Positions 32,180-41,413 of a DNA stretch of 64,000 bases are shown here, in pieces. The stretch covers positions 1 through 64,000 of the forward strand of contig JAFQSY010000002.1 of assembly GCA_017409265.1 (NCBI GenBank), read 5' to 3'. The position numbers and the translations under genes are program-made. The notes under the pieces are model-generated. The model did no database searches and was not told the origin of the DNA. It worked only from the letters and a program-made list of their open reading frames with translations. The stretch is from Clostridia bacterium (GTDB lineage Bacteria > Bacillota > Clostridia > Oscillospirales > Acutalibacteraceae). The stretch's first letter is position 1. The number at the start of each line of letters is the position of its first letter.

Positions 32180-32197
32180 CGCGTATAGAAATACGCG
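32180..32197. other. Short hairpin between pgk and tpiA
   Basis: CGCGTA TAGAAA TACGCG in the 137-base pgk-tpiA gap. No T tract, so processing or stability is more likely than termination. Confidence 0.45.
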
Positions 32198-32286
32198 TCC
32201 TTTGGTGCGAAAATCAAACTTCATCCAAAAATCCGTTATCATTCGATAAATAACAACAATTGACAATCGGAAGGAATTGAAATAAA

Positions 32287-33054
32287 ATGGATAAATCACT
32301 TCGCAGACCTGTTATCGCAGGCAACTGGAAAATGAATAACACTCCCGAGCAGACAAAGGCTCTCATCGAAGCTATGAAGCCCCTTGTTGCAGGCGCTGAC
32401 TGTGACGTTGTTATCTGCGCTCCCTATATCGACCTTTATGCAGCAATGGAAGCTGCAGCAGGCTCAAACATCATGATCGGTGCTGAAAACTGCCATTGGG
32501 CAGAAAAAGGCGCTTTCACAGGTGAAGTTTCAGCTGAAATGCTCAAGGCTGCAGGTGTTCCCTATGTTATCATCGGCCACTCCGAAAGAAGACAGTATTT
32601 CGGCGAAACAGACGAAACAGTCCGTGACCGTGTAAGAGCTGCTCTCAACGCAGGTCTTAAGGTTATCCTTTGCGTAGGCGAAGTTCTTAAGGAAAGAGAA
32701 CTTGGCATCACAGCAGAGGTTGTAAGAATGCAGACAAAGGTTGCTCTTTCAGGCGTTTCAGAGGCTGAACTTGCAAATATCATCATTGCTTATGAACCCG
32801 TTTGGGCTATCGGAACAGGTCTTACAGCTACTCCCGAGCAGGCAAACGAAGTTTGCGCTGTTATCCGCGCTCTTATCGCAGAGCTTTACACAAAGGATGC
32901 AGCTGACAAGTTCGTTATCCAGTATGGCGGTTCAATGAACGATGCAAACGCAGCGGAGCTTCTTGCACAGTATGATGTTGACGGCGGTCTTATCGGCGGT
33001 GCATCACTCGTTGCAGAGAAGTTCGCAGCTATTGTTGAAGCAGCTTCGAAATAA
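32287..33054 (+). CDS. tpiA: Triosephosphate isomerase
   Basis: A 255-residue TIM barrel. Active-site Lys in AGNWKMN, electrophilic His in IGHSERR, catalytic Glu in AYEPVWAIGTG, phosphate loop YGGSMN and GGASL. Length is standard. It interconverts dihydroxyacetone phosphate and glyceraldehyde 3-phosphate. AAGGA lies 11 bases before the ATG. Between pgk and gpmI on one strand; hairpins in both gaps may balance expression. Confidence 0.98.
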   Translation: MDKSLRRPVIAGNWKMNNTPEQTKALIEAMKPLVAGADCDVVICAPYIDLYAAMEAAAGSNIMIGAENCHWAEKGAFTGEVSAEMLKAAGVPYVIIGHSERRQYFGETDETVRDRVRAALNAGLKVILCVGEVLKERELGITAEVVRMQTKVALSGVSEAELANIIIAYEPVWAIGTGLTATPEQANEVCAVIRALIAELYTKDAADKFVIQYGGSMNDANAAELLAQYDVDGGLIGGASLVAEKFAAIVEAASK

Positions 33055-33063
33055 AAATATTTG

Positions 33064-33090
33064 ACAGGGGTCGTTTTCGACGACCCCTGT
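33064..33090 (+). terminator. Hairpin between tpiA and gpmI, possible attenuator
   Basis: ACAGGGGTCG/CGACCCCTGT, a perfect 10-bp stem with a 7-base loop, followed only by ATTTATG. The weak T tail suggests partial read-through into gpmI. Confidence 0.6.
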
Positions 33091-33112
33091 ATTTATGAAA
33101 GGATTGTCTACT

Positions 33113-34633
33113 ATGAGCAAAAAACCTGTTCTTCTTTGCATTATGGACGGTTTCGGCAGAAATGACAGCGATTACGGAAATGCAATTGCAGCTGCAAAAA
33201 CCCCTAATCTCGATAAAATTATGGCAGAAAACCCCATGACATATATCGGCGCATCGGGTATGGATGTAGGTCTGCCTGACGGTCAGATGGGTAACAGCGA
33301 GGTTGGACACACCAATATTGGCGCAGGACGTGTTGTTTATCAGGAGCTTACAAGAATAACAAAGTCAATCAACGACGGCGATTTCTTTGAAAACGAAGCT
33401 CTTGTCGGCGCGATGGAAAACTGCAAAAAGAATAATTCGGCTCTTCATCTCATGGGTCTGCTTTCAGACGGCGGCGTTCACAGCCACAACACCCATCTTT
33501 ACGGACTTCTTGAGCTTGCAAAGCGCAGCGGAGTTGAAAAGGTGTTCATTCATTGTCTTATGGACGGCAGAGATGTTTCTCCCACATCGGGAAAGGATTT
33601 TCTTGCAGAGCTTTATAAGAAGTGTGCTGAAATCGGTGTCGGCGAAATTGCAACAGTCGAAGGCAGATACTATGCAATGGACAGAGAAAGAAAATTCGAC
33701 AGAGTTGAAAAGACTTATGTTGCAATGACAAAGCTTGAAGGTCCCAAGTTTACTTGCGCATGCGAAATGATTGAAGAATCATACAAAAACGATGTTACGG
33801 ACGAATTTATTGTTCCCTGCGTAAGCGAAAAGGCTGAAGCTGTAAAAGACGGCGACAGCGTAATTTTCTTCAATTTCCGCCCCGACAGAGCAAGAGAAAT
33901 CACAAGAGCCTTTGTTGACCCTGAGTTTGACGGATTTGCAAGAGAGAAGAAGCTTGACCTCTATTATGTATGCATGACCCAGTATGAAGCTGAAATGCCC
34001 AATGTTGAGGTCGCTTATAAGCCCCAGAGAATTGATATGCCTATCGGCGAAGTGTTCAGCAAGCAGGGCATGAAGCAGCTCCGAATTGCAGAATATACAA
34101 AATATGCACACGTTACCTTCTTCCTCAACGGCGGAGAAGAAACTGTTTATGAGGGTGAAGACAGAATCCTTATTGATTCACCCAACGTTGCAACCTATGA
34201 CATGCAGCCCGAAATGAGCGCATACGTTGTAACTGATACTCTTCTTGAAAAGATAGAGTCCGATATGTATGACGCAATCGTTCTCAACTACGCTAACTGC
34301 GACATGGTTGGTCACACAGGTGTTTTTGATGCAGCTGTTGCAGCTGTTGAGGCTGTTGACACATGCGTGGGCAAGATTTGCGATGCTGTTTCGGCAAAGG
34401 GCGGAGTTATGCTTATCACAGCTGACCACGGCAACGCAGATAAGATGTATGAGCCCGATGGCTCACCCTTCACCGCTCACACAACAAATCCCGTTCCCTT
34501 TGTTGTTGTCGGCCATGACTGCAAGCTTAAGGCTGAAGGCGGAAAGCTCTGTGATATCGCTCCCACAATGCTTGACATTATGGGAATCGCGCAGCCTGTA
34601 CAGATGACAGGTGAATCTTTGCTTGTTAAATAA
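33113..34633 (+). CDS. gpmI: 2,3-bisphosphoglycerate-independent phosphoglycerate mutase
   Basis: A 506-residue two-domain alkaline-phosphatase-fold enzyme. N-terminal metal site CIMDGFGRN, the nucleophile Ser in GQMGNSEVGHTNIGAGR, LLSDGGVHSH, HCLMDGRDVSP, NFRPDRARE, the second metal cluster NYANCDMVGHTG and TADHGNAD. It interconverts 3- and 2-phosphoglycerate with manganese. ATG at 33113 is nine bases after AAAGGA; the in-frame ATG at 33095 precedes that site and is not used. Confidence 0.97.
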   Translation: MSKKPVLLCIMDGFGRNDSDYGNAIAAAKTPNLDKIMAENPMTYIGASGMDVGLPDGQMGNSEVGHTNIGAGRVVYQELTRITKSINDGDFFENEALVGAMENCKKNNSALHLMGLLSDGGVHSHNTHLYGLLELAKRSGVEKVFIHCLMDGRDVSPTSGKDFLAELYKKCAEIGVGEIATVEGRYYAMDRERKFDRVEKTYVAMTKLEGPKFTCACEMIEESYKNDVTDEFIVPCVSEKAEAVKDGDSVIFFNFRPDRAREITRAFVDPEFDGFAREKKLDLYYVCMTQYEAEMPNVEVAYKPQRIDMPIGEVFSKQGMKQLRIAEYTKYAHVTFFLNGGEETVYEGEDRILIDSPNVATYDMQPEMSAYVVTDTLLEKIESDMYDAIVLNYANCDMVGHTGVFDAAVAAVEAVDTCVGKICDAVSAKGGVMLITADHGNADKMYEPDGSPFTAHTTNPVPFVVVGHDCKLKAEGGKLCDIAPTMLDIMGIAQPVQMTGESLLVK

Positions 34634-34653
34634 ATTTTACCTTGCATAAAATC

Positions 34654-34697
34654 AATCACCCTGCACACTTTTATAGTGAAGGCAGGGTGATTTTTTT
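34654..34697 (+). terminator. Terminator of the glycolytic cluster
   Basis: AATCACCCTGC/GCAGGGTGATT stem with inner CAC/GTG, followed by TTTTTTT. The 3' arm and T tract also contain the ribosome site and TTG start of the next gene. Confidence 0.85.
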
Positions 34698-35943
34698 GAC
34701 GGTCAGACGCAGAAAATTTATAAGAATAATATCATATCTCGTTGCGCTTTGCATTGTGTTTGCCGTTTCGGGAGTTTTCTCGCAGAAGGCAAAGGCAGAT
34801 TATGAAAGCGCCTTGGAACGAGTACGCCTTGAAGGGCTTGCATCGCTGACGGAATATTCAAGAGAAATCAGCAGCGGATTGCGTTTGCTTGCCGTTTCGG
34901 CGGGAGATTCGCTTGTTGACAGCTCGTCATATGTCAATGCACGTGCGGTTGGCGCATTGGGCAGCCTCGGCTGTTTTTACAGCGAAAAGGTTGATAACCT
35001 TAACCGCTTTTTCAGCGGCGTTTATGATTTTTCAGAGAGCTTTTCGGGCAGCGAAGAGAGCAGAAGGTCGGCAGTAAAGCTCTCTGACTATGCACAGGAG
35101 ATTTATTATCACTTGAGTGATTTGACTAACGCGGTTGTAAACGGCAAATACACTCTGACGGAATATGACAGCGTTTACAGCAAAGACGATGTGCCGTATT
35201 TCGAGGACGAGCTGGATTTTTATAACGGCAAAGAGGATGAAATTTTCAGCATTATAACGCCTGCTGCTGCTGAAAACAGGTCGTTTGTGCTTCTTGCCGG
35301 TAAGAAAACCATATCTGCGGATGAAGCGAAAAATACGGCAAGCGCGGTTACGGGTATATCGCCTGCATTATGGAGAGGCGGAGAAACAGCAGACGATTAC
35401 GGCATTGAGATATATTCATATACCTGCGGAGATACGCGGGTTGATGTCTGCAAGGCAGGCGGAGCGGTAAAAAAAATAATAAACCCTCTGCCATGCAAAG
35501 AAAGTGTTTATACAGTCATAGATGCAAGAGAAAAAGCGGCGCATTTTTTAGCGAAAAACGGCTTTGAAAGTATGGCTGAAATCAGCTGTGAAAAAGGAGA
35601 GTTTACGGCGGATTTTGTTTTTGTCCCACAAATCAACGACGTTTTGCTGTTTACGGCAAAAACGCAGGTTGATATCTGCCTTGCAAGCGGAAGGGTAACA
35701 TATTTTGATGCATCGGATTATATCATGCATTATCGCAGCGATGTTGCCGCAGTTAACGGCATACCCGAAGTCAAAAATCTGATTCCGCAGATGCTGACAC
35801 TTGAAAAGGTATTTCTTTGTGTTGATGATATCAACGGCACAGAAAGGCTCTGCTGTCTTGCCGTATGCTCGTTTGATAACGATATGTTTTATGTTTATAT
35901 TGACTATTACAGCTTGAAAATAATAAAAACCCTGATGGTTTGA
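34696..35943 (+). CDS. ypeB: YpeB-like germination protein
   Basis: A 415-residue protein with an N-terminal membrane helix (about 9-27) and the YpeB layout: a helical N-terminal part (YESALERVRLEGLASLTEYSREISSGL) and PepSY-type beta domains in the C-terminal half (ISADEAKNTASAVTGI; YTVIDAREKAAHFLAKNGFESM; PQMLTLEKVFLCVDDING). YpeB stabilises the lytic transglycosylase SleB in spores. Here a SleB-like protein without catalytic Glu is encoded at 8.4 kb. TTG start at 34696, five bases after AGGGTGA, lies inside the terminator of gpmI, so expression may depend on read-through. Confidence 0.72.
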   Translation: MTVRRRKFIRIISYLVALCIVFAVSGVFSQKAKADYESALERVRLEGLASLTEYSREISSGLRLLAVSAGDSLVDSSSYVNARAVGALGSLGCFYSEKVDNLNRFFSGVYDFSESFSGSEESRRSAVKLSDYAQEIYYHLSDLTNAVVNGKYTLTEYDSVYSKDDVPYFEDELDFYNGKEDEIFSIITPAAAENRSFVLLAGKKTISADEAKNTASAVTGISPALWRGGETADDYGIEIYSYTCGDTRVDVCKAGGAVKKIINPLPCKESVYTVIDAREKAAHFLAKNGFESMAEISCEKGEFTADFVFVPQINDVLLFTAKTQVDICLASGRVTYFDASDYIMHYRSDVAAVNGIPEVKNLIPQMLTLEKVFLCVDDINGTERLCCLAVCSFDNDMFYVYIDYYSLKIIKTLMV

Positions 35944-35956
35944 ATCATCAGGGTTT
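35927..35956 (-). terminator. Terminator of glyA
   Basis: AAACCCTGATG/CATCAGGGTTT, perfect 11-bp stem; on the minus strand TTTATTATTTT follows. It covers the ypeB stop codon. Confidence 0.85.
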
Positions 35957-35961
35957 CATCA

Positions 35962-37212
35962 TTATTCATATATAGGATAGCGTTCGCAGATTTCGCTGAC
36001 GCCAGCTTTGATTTTTTCCGCGCTGTTTTCAAAGTCTGTCGCACAAAGATAAATAAATTCTGCAATTTTATCCATATCCTCTTCGTTAAGACCTCTTGAG
36101 GTGACTGCAGCTGTGCCGAGTCTTATGCCGCTTGTAACAAAGGGCTTTTCGGGGTCGTTGGGAATGGCGTTTTTGTTTGCGGTGATATAAACTTCATCAA
36201 GTCTGTGCTCAAGCTCCTTGCCCGTGATGCCGATTGAGCGAAGGTCAACAAGCATGAGGTGATTGTCTGTTCCGCCTGAAACAAGGTTGATGCCTCTTGA
36301 CATGAGTCCCTTTGCAAGAGCAGCAGCATTCTTAACGATGTTTTCCTGATAAGCTTTGAATGAGGGGTCGAGAGCTTCGCCGAAGCAGACAGCCTTTGCT
36401 GCAATAACATGCATAAGAGGTCCGCCCTGATTGCCGGGGAAGATTGCTTTGTTGATTGCGGGTGCAAGCTCTGCGGTTGAGAGAATAAGGCCGCCTCTGG
36501 GACCGCGGAGAGTTTTATGAGTTGTGGTGGTTACGATGTCTGCATGAGGCACGGGTGATGGATGAAGCCCTGCGGCAACAAGACCTGCGATGTGTGCCAT
36601 GTCAACCATAAAATATGCGCCGACAGACTTTGCGATTTTGCCGATACGCTCAAAGTCGATGATTCTGGGGTATGCCGATGCGCCTGCAACGATAAGCTTG
36701 GGTTTTATTTCTTTAGCGGTTTTTTCAAATTCGTCATAATCAATAAAGCCATCATCGTTTACGCCGTAGGGAATGAATTTATAGAGCTTTCCGCTTGCAT
36801 TTACGGGTGAACCGTGGGTAAGATGTCCGCCGTGAGCAAGATTCATGCCCATAACGACATCGCCGGGTTCAAGAATTGCAGCATAGGCAGCCATGTTTGC
36901 CTGTGCGCCCGAGTGGGGCTGAACATTTGCAGCTTCTGCGCCGAAAAGCTTCTTTGCACGCTCGATGGCAATGTTTTCAACAACGTCAACACATTCGCAG
37001 CCGCCGTAATATCTCTTTCCGGGATATCCCTCTGCATATTTGTTGGTCAGAACGCTGCCCATAGCTGCCATAACAGCGGGGGAAACGATGTTTTCGGAAG
37101 CAATGAGCTCGAGATTTCTTCTCTGTCTTTTAAGTTCGGACTGCATTGCAAGGCCGACCTCTTCGTCGCATTTTGTTATGAGTGAAATTGTGTCGATGTA
37201 ATCTGAAAACAT
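35962..37212 (-). CDS. glyA: Serine hydroxymethyltransferase
   Basis: A 416-residue PLP enzyme that converts serine and tetrahydrofolate to glycine and methylene-THF. Motifs: [48 protein letters not shown], and the PLP Lys in [23 protein letters not shown] precedes the ATG. Monocistronic with own promoter and terminator. Confidence 0.98.
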   Translation of the reverse strand: MFSDYIDTISLITKCDEEVGLAMQSELKRQRRNLELIASENIVSPAVMAAMGSVLTNKYAEGYPGKRYYGGCECVDVVENIAIERAKKLFGAEAANVQPHSGAQANMAAYAAILEPGDVVMGMNLAHGGHLTHGSPVNASGKLYKFIPYGVNDDGFIDYDEFEKTAKEIKPKLIVAGASAYPRIIDFERIGKIAKSVGAYFMVDMAHIAGLVAAGLHPSPVPHADIVTTTTHKTLRGPRGGLILSTAELAPAINKAIFPGNQGGPLMHVIAAKAVCFGEALDPSFKAYQENIVKNAAALAKGLMSRGINLVSGGTDNHLMLVDLRSIGITGKELEHRLDEVYITANKNAIPNDPEKPFVTSGIRLGTAAVTSRGLNEEDMDKIAEFIYLCATDFENSAEKIKAGVSEICERYPIYE

Positions 37213-37255
37213 ATGAAATCCACCTCTTTAAATCTAATAAAAAAACTATACTGTC

Positions 37256-37285
37256 ATAATACCACAAAAATTAAACAGGTGTCAA
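37256..37285 (-). promoter_or_regulatory. Promoter of glyA
   Basis: On the minus strand TTGACA, 18-base spacer, TATTAT. Confidence 0.75.
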
Positions 37286-37308
37286 ACCGCATTGTTAACA
37301 AAAAATAC

Positions 37309-37337
37309 TTGTATTATTTTAATAAATAGGTTATACT
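37309..37337 (+). promoter_or_regulatory. Promoter of the large membrane protein gene
   Basis: TTGTAT, 17-base spacer, TATACT, about 42 bases before the ATG. The glyA promoter lies back to back with it. Confidence 0.65.
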
Positions 37338-37378
37338 GTATGATAATATGTCCATTAAAAGAACAAGGAGATGAACAA

Positions 37379-39154
37379 ATGGATCCCATCAAGGTAGATT
37401 TTTCCAAGAAAGACGGCGGCAGAAAAAAGGAAATAGTTATTCCTCCCGAAAAGTCCGCGCTTAAAATAGTGTTCAGCATTATTTGCACACTTGTTTTTGC
37501 GGTTGTTGCATTTTATGTTATGCTTCCCGCAATTAACCTCAAGGCATATGATTTTTACATTTACGTCGGCATGATTGCTGCATCATATGTCGTGTTCAAC
37601 GGACTTTTTGCAAATGTTCTTGCGAAGCCCGAATATGTTCCATATGTCAAGAAGAGAGCGATTGTTCCCGGAATCATCATCGGTATTCTTATCGTTACTG
37701 TCGGCATCGGCTATCTTGTTTCAAGCGAGTTCTTCAGAGCTGAGAGTTACAGCAACATCATTGATGTAAGAACAGATTCTGATTTCTCAAAAGAGATTCC
37801 CGAAGAGGATGCCGAAAGCTTCAGCGCAATTCCCAAGCTTGACGAGGATGCAGCTGCACAGCTTGCAACAAGAGCGCTCGGCGTTCTTGAAGAAAAGGGA
37901 TATGTTTCACAGTTCACCGTTTATCCCCAGTATACCCAGATTAACTATAAGGATACACCTGTAAGAGTTGCACCGCTTCAGTATGCAAGCATAATCAAGT
38001 GGTTCACCAACACAAAGAACGGTTTCCCCGGATATGTTATTATCGACATGGCTAACGAATCAACAGAATTTGTTGAGCTTGAAAACAGCATCAAGATTTC
38101 GCCTGCGGAGCATTTCAACAAGCTTCTCAAGCGCCATCTCCGCTTCGAATATCCCACATATATGTTCGCAGAGGCAACCTTTGAAATTGATGACGAGGGT
38201 AATCCTTATTGGATTTGCGCACGCCTTGATAAGACCATCGGTCTTTTCGGCGGTACCGATGTTATCGGTGCGGTTGTTGTTAAGGCAGACAGCGATGAAG
38301 GCGAGAGCGCATATTATACAATCGACGAAATCAAAAACGACGAAAATCTTCAGTGGCTTGACAGAATCTATGATTCAGACCTTATCGTTCAGCAGTATAA
38401 CTACTATGGTAAATATCAGAACGGTTTCTGGAACTCAATTCTCGGTCAGAAGGGCGTTATAACAACGACTGCCAACTATAACTACCTTGCAAAAGACGAC
38501 GACGTTTGGATGTATACAGGCGTTACTTCCGTTACCTCCGACCAGTCAATCACAGGCTTTGTTCTTGTTAATCAGAGAACAAAAGAGGCTGTTTATTACA
38601 GAGTTACGGGCGGTACCGAATATTCGGCGCAGCAGGCTGCCGAAGGCCGAGTAAAAGACCTTGGTTACAGCGCAACCTTCCCGCTGCTTCTTAACATCGG
38701 CGGCGAGCCTACCTATTTCATGTCGCTAAAAGACCCCACCAACAATATCGTTCAGCAGTATGCCCTTATCAACGTTGCACAGTATAATAACAACAAGATG
38801 GGTGCAACGGGCACAGATTTGAGCAAGTGCCTTGCAAGCTATATCTCGGCTCTTGAGGATAGCGGTATCAAAGTTGACATCAACCCCGATGACGTTATTG
38901 TTGAGCCTGTGAAGCCCACCCGTCCCGAAGAAACAGGTCTTGTTGCAAAGGGCGGAATTGCAGATATCAGAACTGCTGTTATGGGAGGAGAAAGCTATTA
39001 CTATATCAAGCTTGATACACAGGATGCATATTTTTCAATTGCAGCATCGAATGAAGAATCCGTTGTTATCCTCAATGTCGGCGATGCAGTAACAGTTACC
39101 TATACCGCAAGCGGCACAGATATTATAGAAGCAGATTCAATCGTTAAAAACTGA
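37379..39154 (+). CDS. Large membrane protein, unknown function
   Basis: A 591-residue protein. After about 25 charged residues come three membrane helices (about 29-50, 57-77 and 98-118), then a long exported domain with repeated beta-rich blocks (YICARLDKTIGLFG-like, YNYLAKDDDVWMYTGVTSVTSDQSITGFVLVNQRT in pieces) and a C-terminal small beta-barrel-like domain (GGIADIRTAVMGGESYYYIKL...GDAVTVTY) that recalls OB folds. AAGGAG precedes the ATG. Conserved-looking but no family recognised. Confidence 0.8.
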   Translation: MDPIKVDFSKKDGGRKKEIVIPPEKSALKIVFSIICTLVFAVVAFYVMLPAINLKAYDFYIYVGMIAASYVVFNGLFANVLAKPEYVPYVKKRAIVPGIIIGILIVTVGIGYLVSSEFFRAESYSNIIDVRTDSDFSKEIPEEDAESFSAIPKLDEDAAAQLATRALGVLEEKGYVSQFTVYPQYTQINYKDTPVRVAPLQYASIIKWFTNTKNGFPGYVIIDMANESTEFVELENSIKISPAEHFNKLLKRHLRFEYPTYMFAEATFEIDDEGNPYWICARLDKTIGLFGGTDVIGAVVVKADSDEGESAYYTIDEIKNDENLQWLDRIYDSDLIVQQYNYYGKYQNGFWNSILGQKGVITTTANYNYLAKDDDVWMYTGVTSVTSDQSITGFVLVNQRTKEAVYYRVTGGTEYSAQQAAEGRVKDLGYSATFPLLLNIGGEPTYFMSLKDPTNNIVQQYALINVAQYNNNKMGATGTDLSKCLASYISALEDSGIKVDINPDDVIVEPVKPTRPEETGLVAKGGIADIRTAVMGGESYYYIKLDTQDAYFSIAASNEESVVILNVGDAVTVTYTASGTDIIEADSIVKN

Positions 39155-39160
39155 TATTTA

Positions 39161-39192
39161 AAAAGTCAGCCGTTTAATTGCGGCTGACTTTT
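39161..39192 (+). terminator. Terminator before hflX
   Basis: AAAAGTCAGCCG/CGGCTGACTTTT, perfect 12-bp stem with an 8-base loop. Confidence 0.85.
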
Positions 39193-39214
39193 GCATAATA
39201 TTAAAGGTGAATTT

Positions 39215-40465
39215 ATGGAGTTTTACGAAAACAAACAGGAGCCCGAAAAAGCGGTGCTTATCGCAATAGATACGGGCGATTATGACTGCGAATCCTCACT
39301 TGATGAGCTTGAGGAGCTTGCGAAAACCGCAGGCGCAGAGGTTGTCAGCAGACTGTGGCAGAAAAGGGATAAGCCCGATTCTGCAACGTTTCTCGGCAGT
39401 GGAAGACTTGAAGAGCTTGCGGAGTTTTGCGAAAACAATGAGCTTGACCTTGTTATTGCCGACAGCGAGCTTTCCCCCGCACAACTTCGCAATATTGAAA
39501 AGGCAACAAAAATCAGAGTTATTGACAGAACTACGCTGATTCTTGATATTTTTGCGGAAAGAGCAAGGAGCAACGAAGGTAAGCTTCAGGTTGAGCTTGC
39601 ACAGCTTCGTTATTCTTTGCCGAGGCTTGCGGGTCAGGGTACGAGTCTTTCAAGACTCGGCGGCGGTATCGGCACAAGGGGTCCGGGCGAAACAAAGCTT
39701 GAATCGGATAAGCGTCATATAAGACGCAGAATAAAATCGCTCGAGGAAGAGTTTGATGCACTCGAAAAAAGAAGAGGTCTTGCAAGGGCAAGGCGAGAGA
39801 AAGACGGTGTTGAAACCGTTGTTATCGTCGGATATACAAATGCAGGCAAATCAACTCTTATGAATGCGCTCACACAGGCGGGTGTGCTTGCCCAGGACAA
39901 GCTTTTTGCAACCCTTGACCCTACCTCAAGAGCGCTGACCCTGCCTGACGGCAGAAAGGTTATGCTTATTGATACGGTCGGATTTATCCGCAGACTTCCT
40001 CATCATCTTGTTGAAGCGTTCAAGTCAACTCTTGAGGAGGCAGCATGTGCAAAGGTTATTCTCAATGTCTGCGATGCATCCGACCCCGAATGCTCGGAGC
40101 ATATCAAGGTCACAAATGAGCTGCTTGAAGAGCTTGGCTGTTCGGGGAAGCCTGTTATTACTGTTTTCAATAAGTGCGATTTGCCCGAGGCAAGGGATAA
40201 TATTCTTTTTGAGCCCAATTCGGTTATGATTTCCGCCCTTGAGGAAAAGGGCTTTGATAAGCTGCTTGATGCAGTTGCAAAGGCGCTTCCGCCGACAAGA
40301 GCAAGGGCGAAGATGCTCATTCCATATTCCGACGGCGGCGCGGCGGCGATTTTACGCAAGGACAGCATTATAAACGTTGAAGAATACAGAGCAGACGGAC
40401 TCTATTTTGAGCTTGTTGCCGATGTTGCAATGATTGACAGGTATCAGGATTACTGCGTGTCATAA
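39215..40465 (+). CDS. hflX: GTPase HflX
   Basis: A 416-residue ribosome-associated GTPase that splits stalled ribosomes. N-terminal HflX domain with SATFLGSGRLEELAEF and the glycine-rich turn RLGGGIGTRGPGETKLE, a coiled coil (RRRIKSLEEEFDALEKRR), then the G domain: G1 GYTNAGKST, G3 DTVGFIRRLPH, G4 NKCDL. AAAGGTGA lies before the ATG at 39215; the TTG at 39191 in frame has no ribosome site. It follows closely behind a terminator, so read-through or an unseen promoter drives it. Confidence 0.96.
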   Translation: MEFYENKQEPEKAVLIAIDTGDYDCESSLDELEELAKTAGAEVVSRLWQKRDKPDSATFLGSGRLEELAEFCENNELDLVIADSELSPAQLRNIEKATKIRVIDRTTLILDIFAERARSNEGKLQVELAQLRYSLPRLAGQGTSLSRLGGGIGTRGPGETKLESDKRHIRRRIKSLEEEFDALEKRRGLARARREKDGVETVVIVGYTNAGKSTLMNALTQAGVLAQDKLFATLDPTSRALTLPDGRKVMLIDTVGFIRRLPHHLVEAFKSTLEEAACAKVILNVCDASDPECSEHIKVTNELLEELGCSGKPVITVFNKCDLPEARDNILFEPNSVMISALEEKGFDKLLDAVAKALPPTRARAKMLIPYSDGGAAAILRKDSIINVEEYRADGLYFELVADVAMIDRYQDYCVS

Positions 40466-40485
40466 TTTGTTAAAAGTTTGGGGTA

Positions 40486-40538
40486 TTGACAATGTATTTA
40501 TCTTCGACTATAATATTTATGCGGCTGATTTCAGCCGC
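40486..40538 (+). promoter_or_regulatory. Near-consensus promoter plus 5' hairpin
   Basis: TTGACA, 17-base spacer, TATAAT (perfect boxes), then the perfect hairpin GCGGCTG ATTT CAGCCGC at 40521-40538, which would form at the 5' end of the transcript and may protect it. Confidence 0.85.
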
Positions 40539-40585
40539 GGCAATCCTTGTTACATACAAAGGAAATATTTTAAGGGGGATAAAAA

Positions 40586-40780
40586 ATGGATTTTTTAGCT
40601 AACATCGACACAACCGGTATTCAGAATCTTATTCTTGCATTCTTCAAGTTTCTTTCGGAGTTTGATATCAAGAGCCTTGATTTTGATTTCCTCGGCACAG
40701 TTCTCACTTACATCGCTCCCATCTGGAATCCCATCTGGGCAGCAGTTAATGAGTGGCTTCATGCAAACTTCGGTTTCTAA
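40586..40780 (+). CDS. Small hydrophobic protein, 64 residues
   Basis: ATG nine bases after AAGGGGG. The product MDFLANIDTTGIQNLILAFF... is rich in Phe, Leu, Ile and Trp with few charges (two helices around 12-28 and 38-60), ending NEWLHANFGF. It may be a membrane-active or membrane-associated microprotein. It has a perfect promoter, a 5' hairpin and a strong terminator of its own, so it is a discrete, probably highly expressed unit. No family recognised. Confidence 0.8.
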   Translation: MDFLANIDTTGIQNLILAFFKFLSEFDIKSLDFDFLGTVLTYIAPIWNPIWAAVNEWLHANFGF

Positions 40781-40792
40781 AAAACATTTTTT

Positions 40793-40821
40793 GAGCCTGC
40801 GGAAACGCAGGCTCATTTTTT
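40793..40821 (+). terminator. Terminator of the small protein gene
   Basis: GAGCCTGCG GAAA CGCAGGCTC then ATTTTTTT. Nine-bp stem with a GNRA loop. Confidence 0.92.
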
Positions 40822-40847
40822 TGAACAATTTACATGTGCTTATGTAC

Positions 40848-40876
40848 TTGAATAATTATATATTTTATGTTATATT
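40848..40876 (+). promoter_or_regulatory. Promoter of the NuoE/NuoF/GltD-like operon
   Basis: TTGAAT, 17-base spacer, TATATT, 40 bases before the first ATG. Confidence 0.6.
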
Positions 40877-40915
40877 TTAAATATTATGTTCGAATAAAAA
40901 TCAGGAGGGAATATT

Positions 40916-41413
40916 ATGTGCGATTGCAATTGCAACGGTCCGAAAAGCGACCTTTCGCTTCTTGAGGATGTTCTTAAGGAATACGGCGGTTCATCGGGCA
41001 ACCTTATCACAATTCTTCAGAAGGCGCAGAATATCTACGGATATCTGCCGAAGGATGTTATGTATTGCATTGCCGACAGAGTCGGCATAACACCTGCGGA
41101 TGTTATGGGTGTTGCAACCTTCTATTCACAGTTCAGACTTACTCCTATAGGTAAATATCTTATCATGGCTTGTCAGGGCACAGCCTGCCACGTTAACGGC
41201 AGCGAGCGTGTAACTGCGGCAATTTCGGAATATCTCGGCATCGGCAACGGTGAAACAACCGCCGACGGACTTTTCACTCTTGAAAATGTTGCATGTCTCG
41301 GATGCTGCTCTCTTGCCCCTGTTATTATGATAAACGGAGAGGCTTACGGCAATCTTACCCCCGATTCTGCGGTTGCCGTTCTCAAAGGCATTCAGGAAAA
41401 GGAGGGTAAATAA
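40916..41413 (+). CDS. NuoE/HydC-like [2Fe-2S] subunit
   Basis: A 165-residue thioredoxin-like ferredoxin of the 24-kDa NADH dehydrogenase family: LITILQKAQNIYGYLP, GVATFYSQF, cluster ligands CQGTACH and CLGCC. An extra Cys-rich N terminus (MCDCNCNG) is present. It passes electrons within an NADH-linked flavoprotein complex. GGAGGG precedes the ATG. It overlaps the next gene by one base (TAATG), so subunits are translationally coupled. Confidence 0.93.
   Translation: MCDCNCNGPKSDLSLLEDVLKEYGGSSGNLITILQKAQNIYGYLPKDVMYCIADRVGITPADVMGVATFYSQFRLTPIGKYLIMACQGTACHVNGSERVTAAISEYLGIGNGETTADGLFTLENVACLGCCSLAPVIMINGEAYGNLTPDSAVAVLKGIQEKEGK

Noticed and set aside
37213-37378. Glycine or THF riboswitch at glyA
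   Set aside because: The glyA leader from the TATTAT box is only about 40 bases long, too short for such an aptamer.
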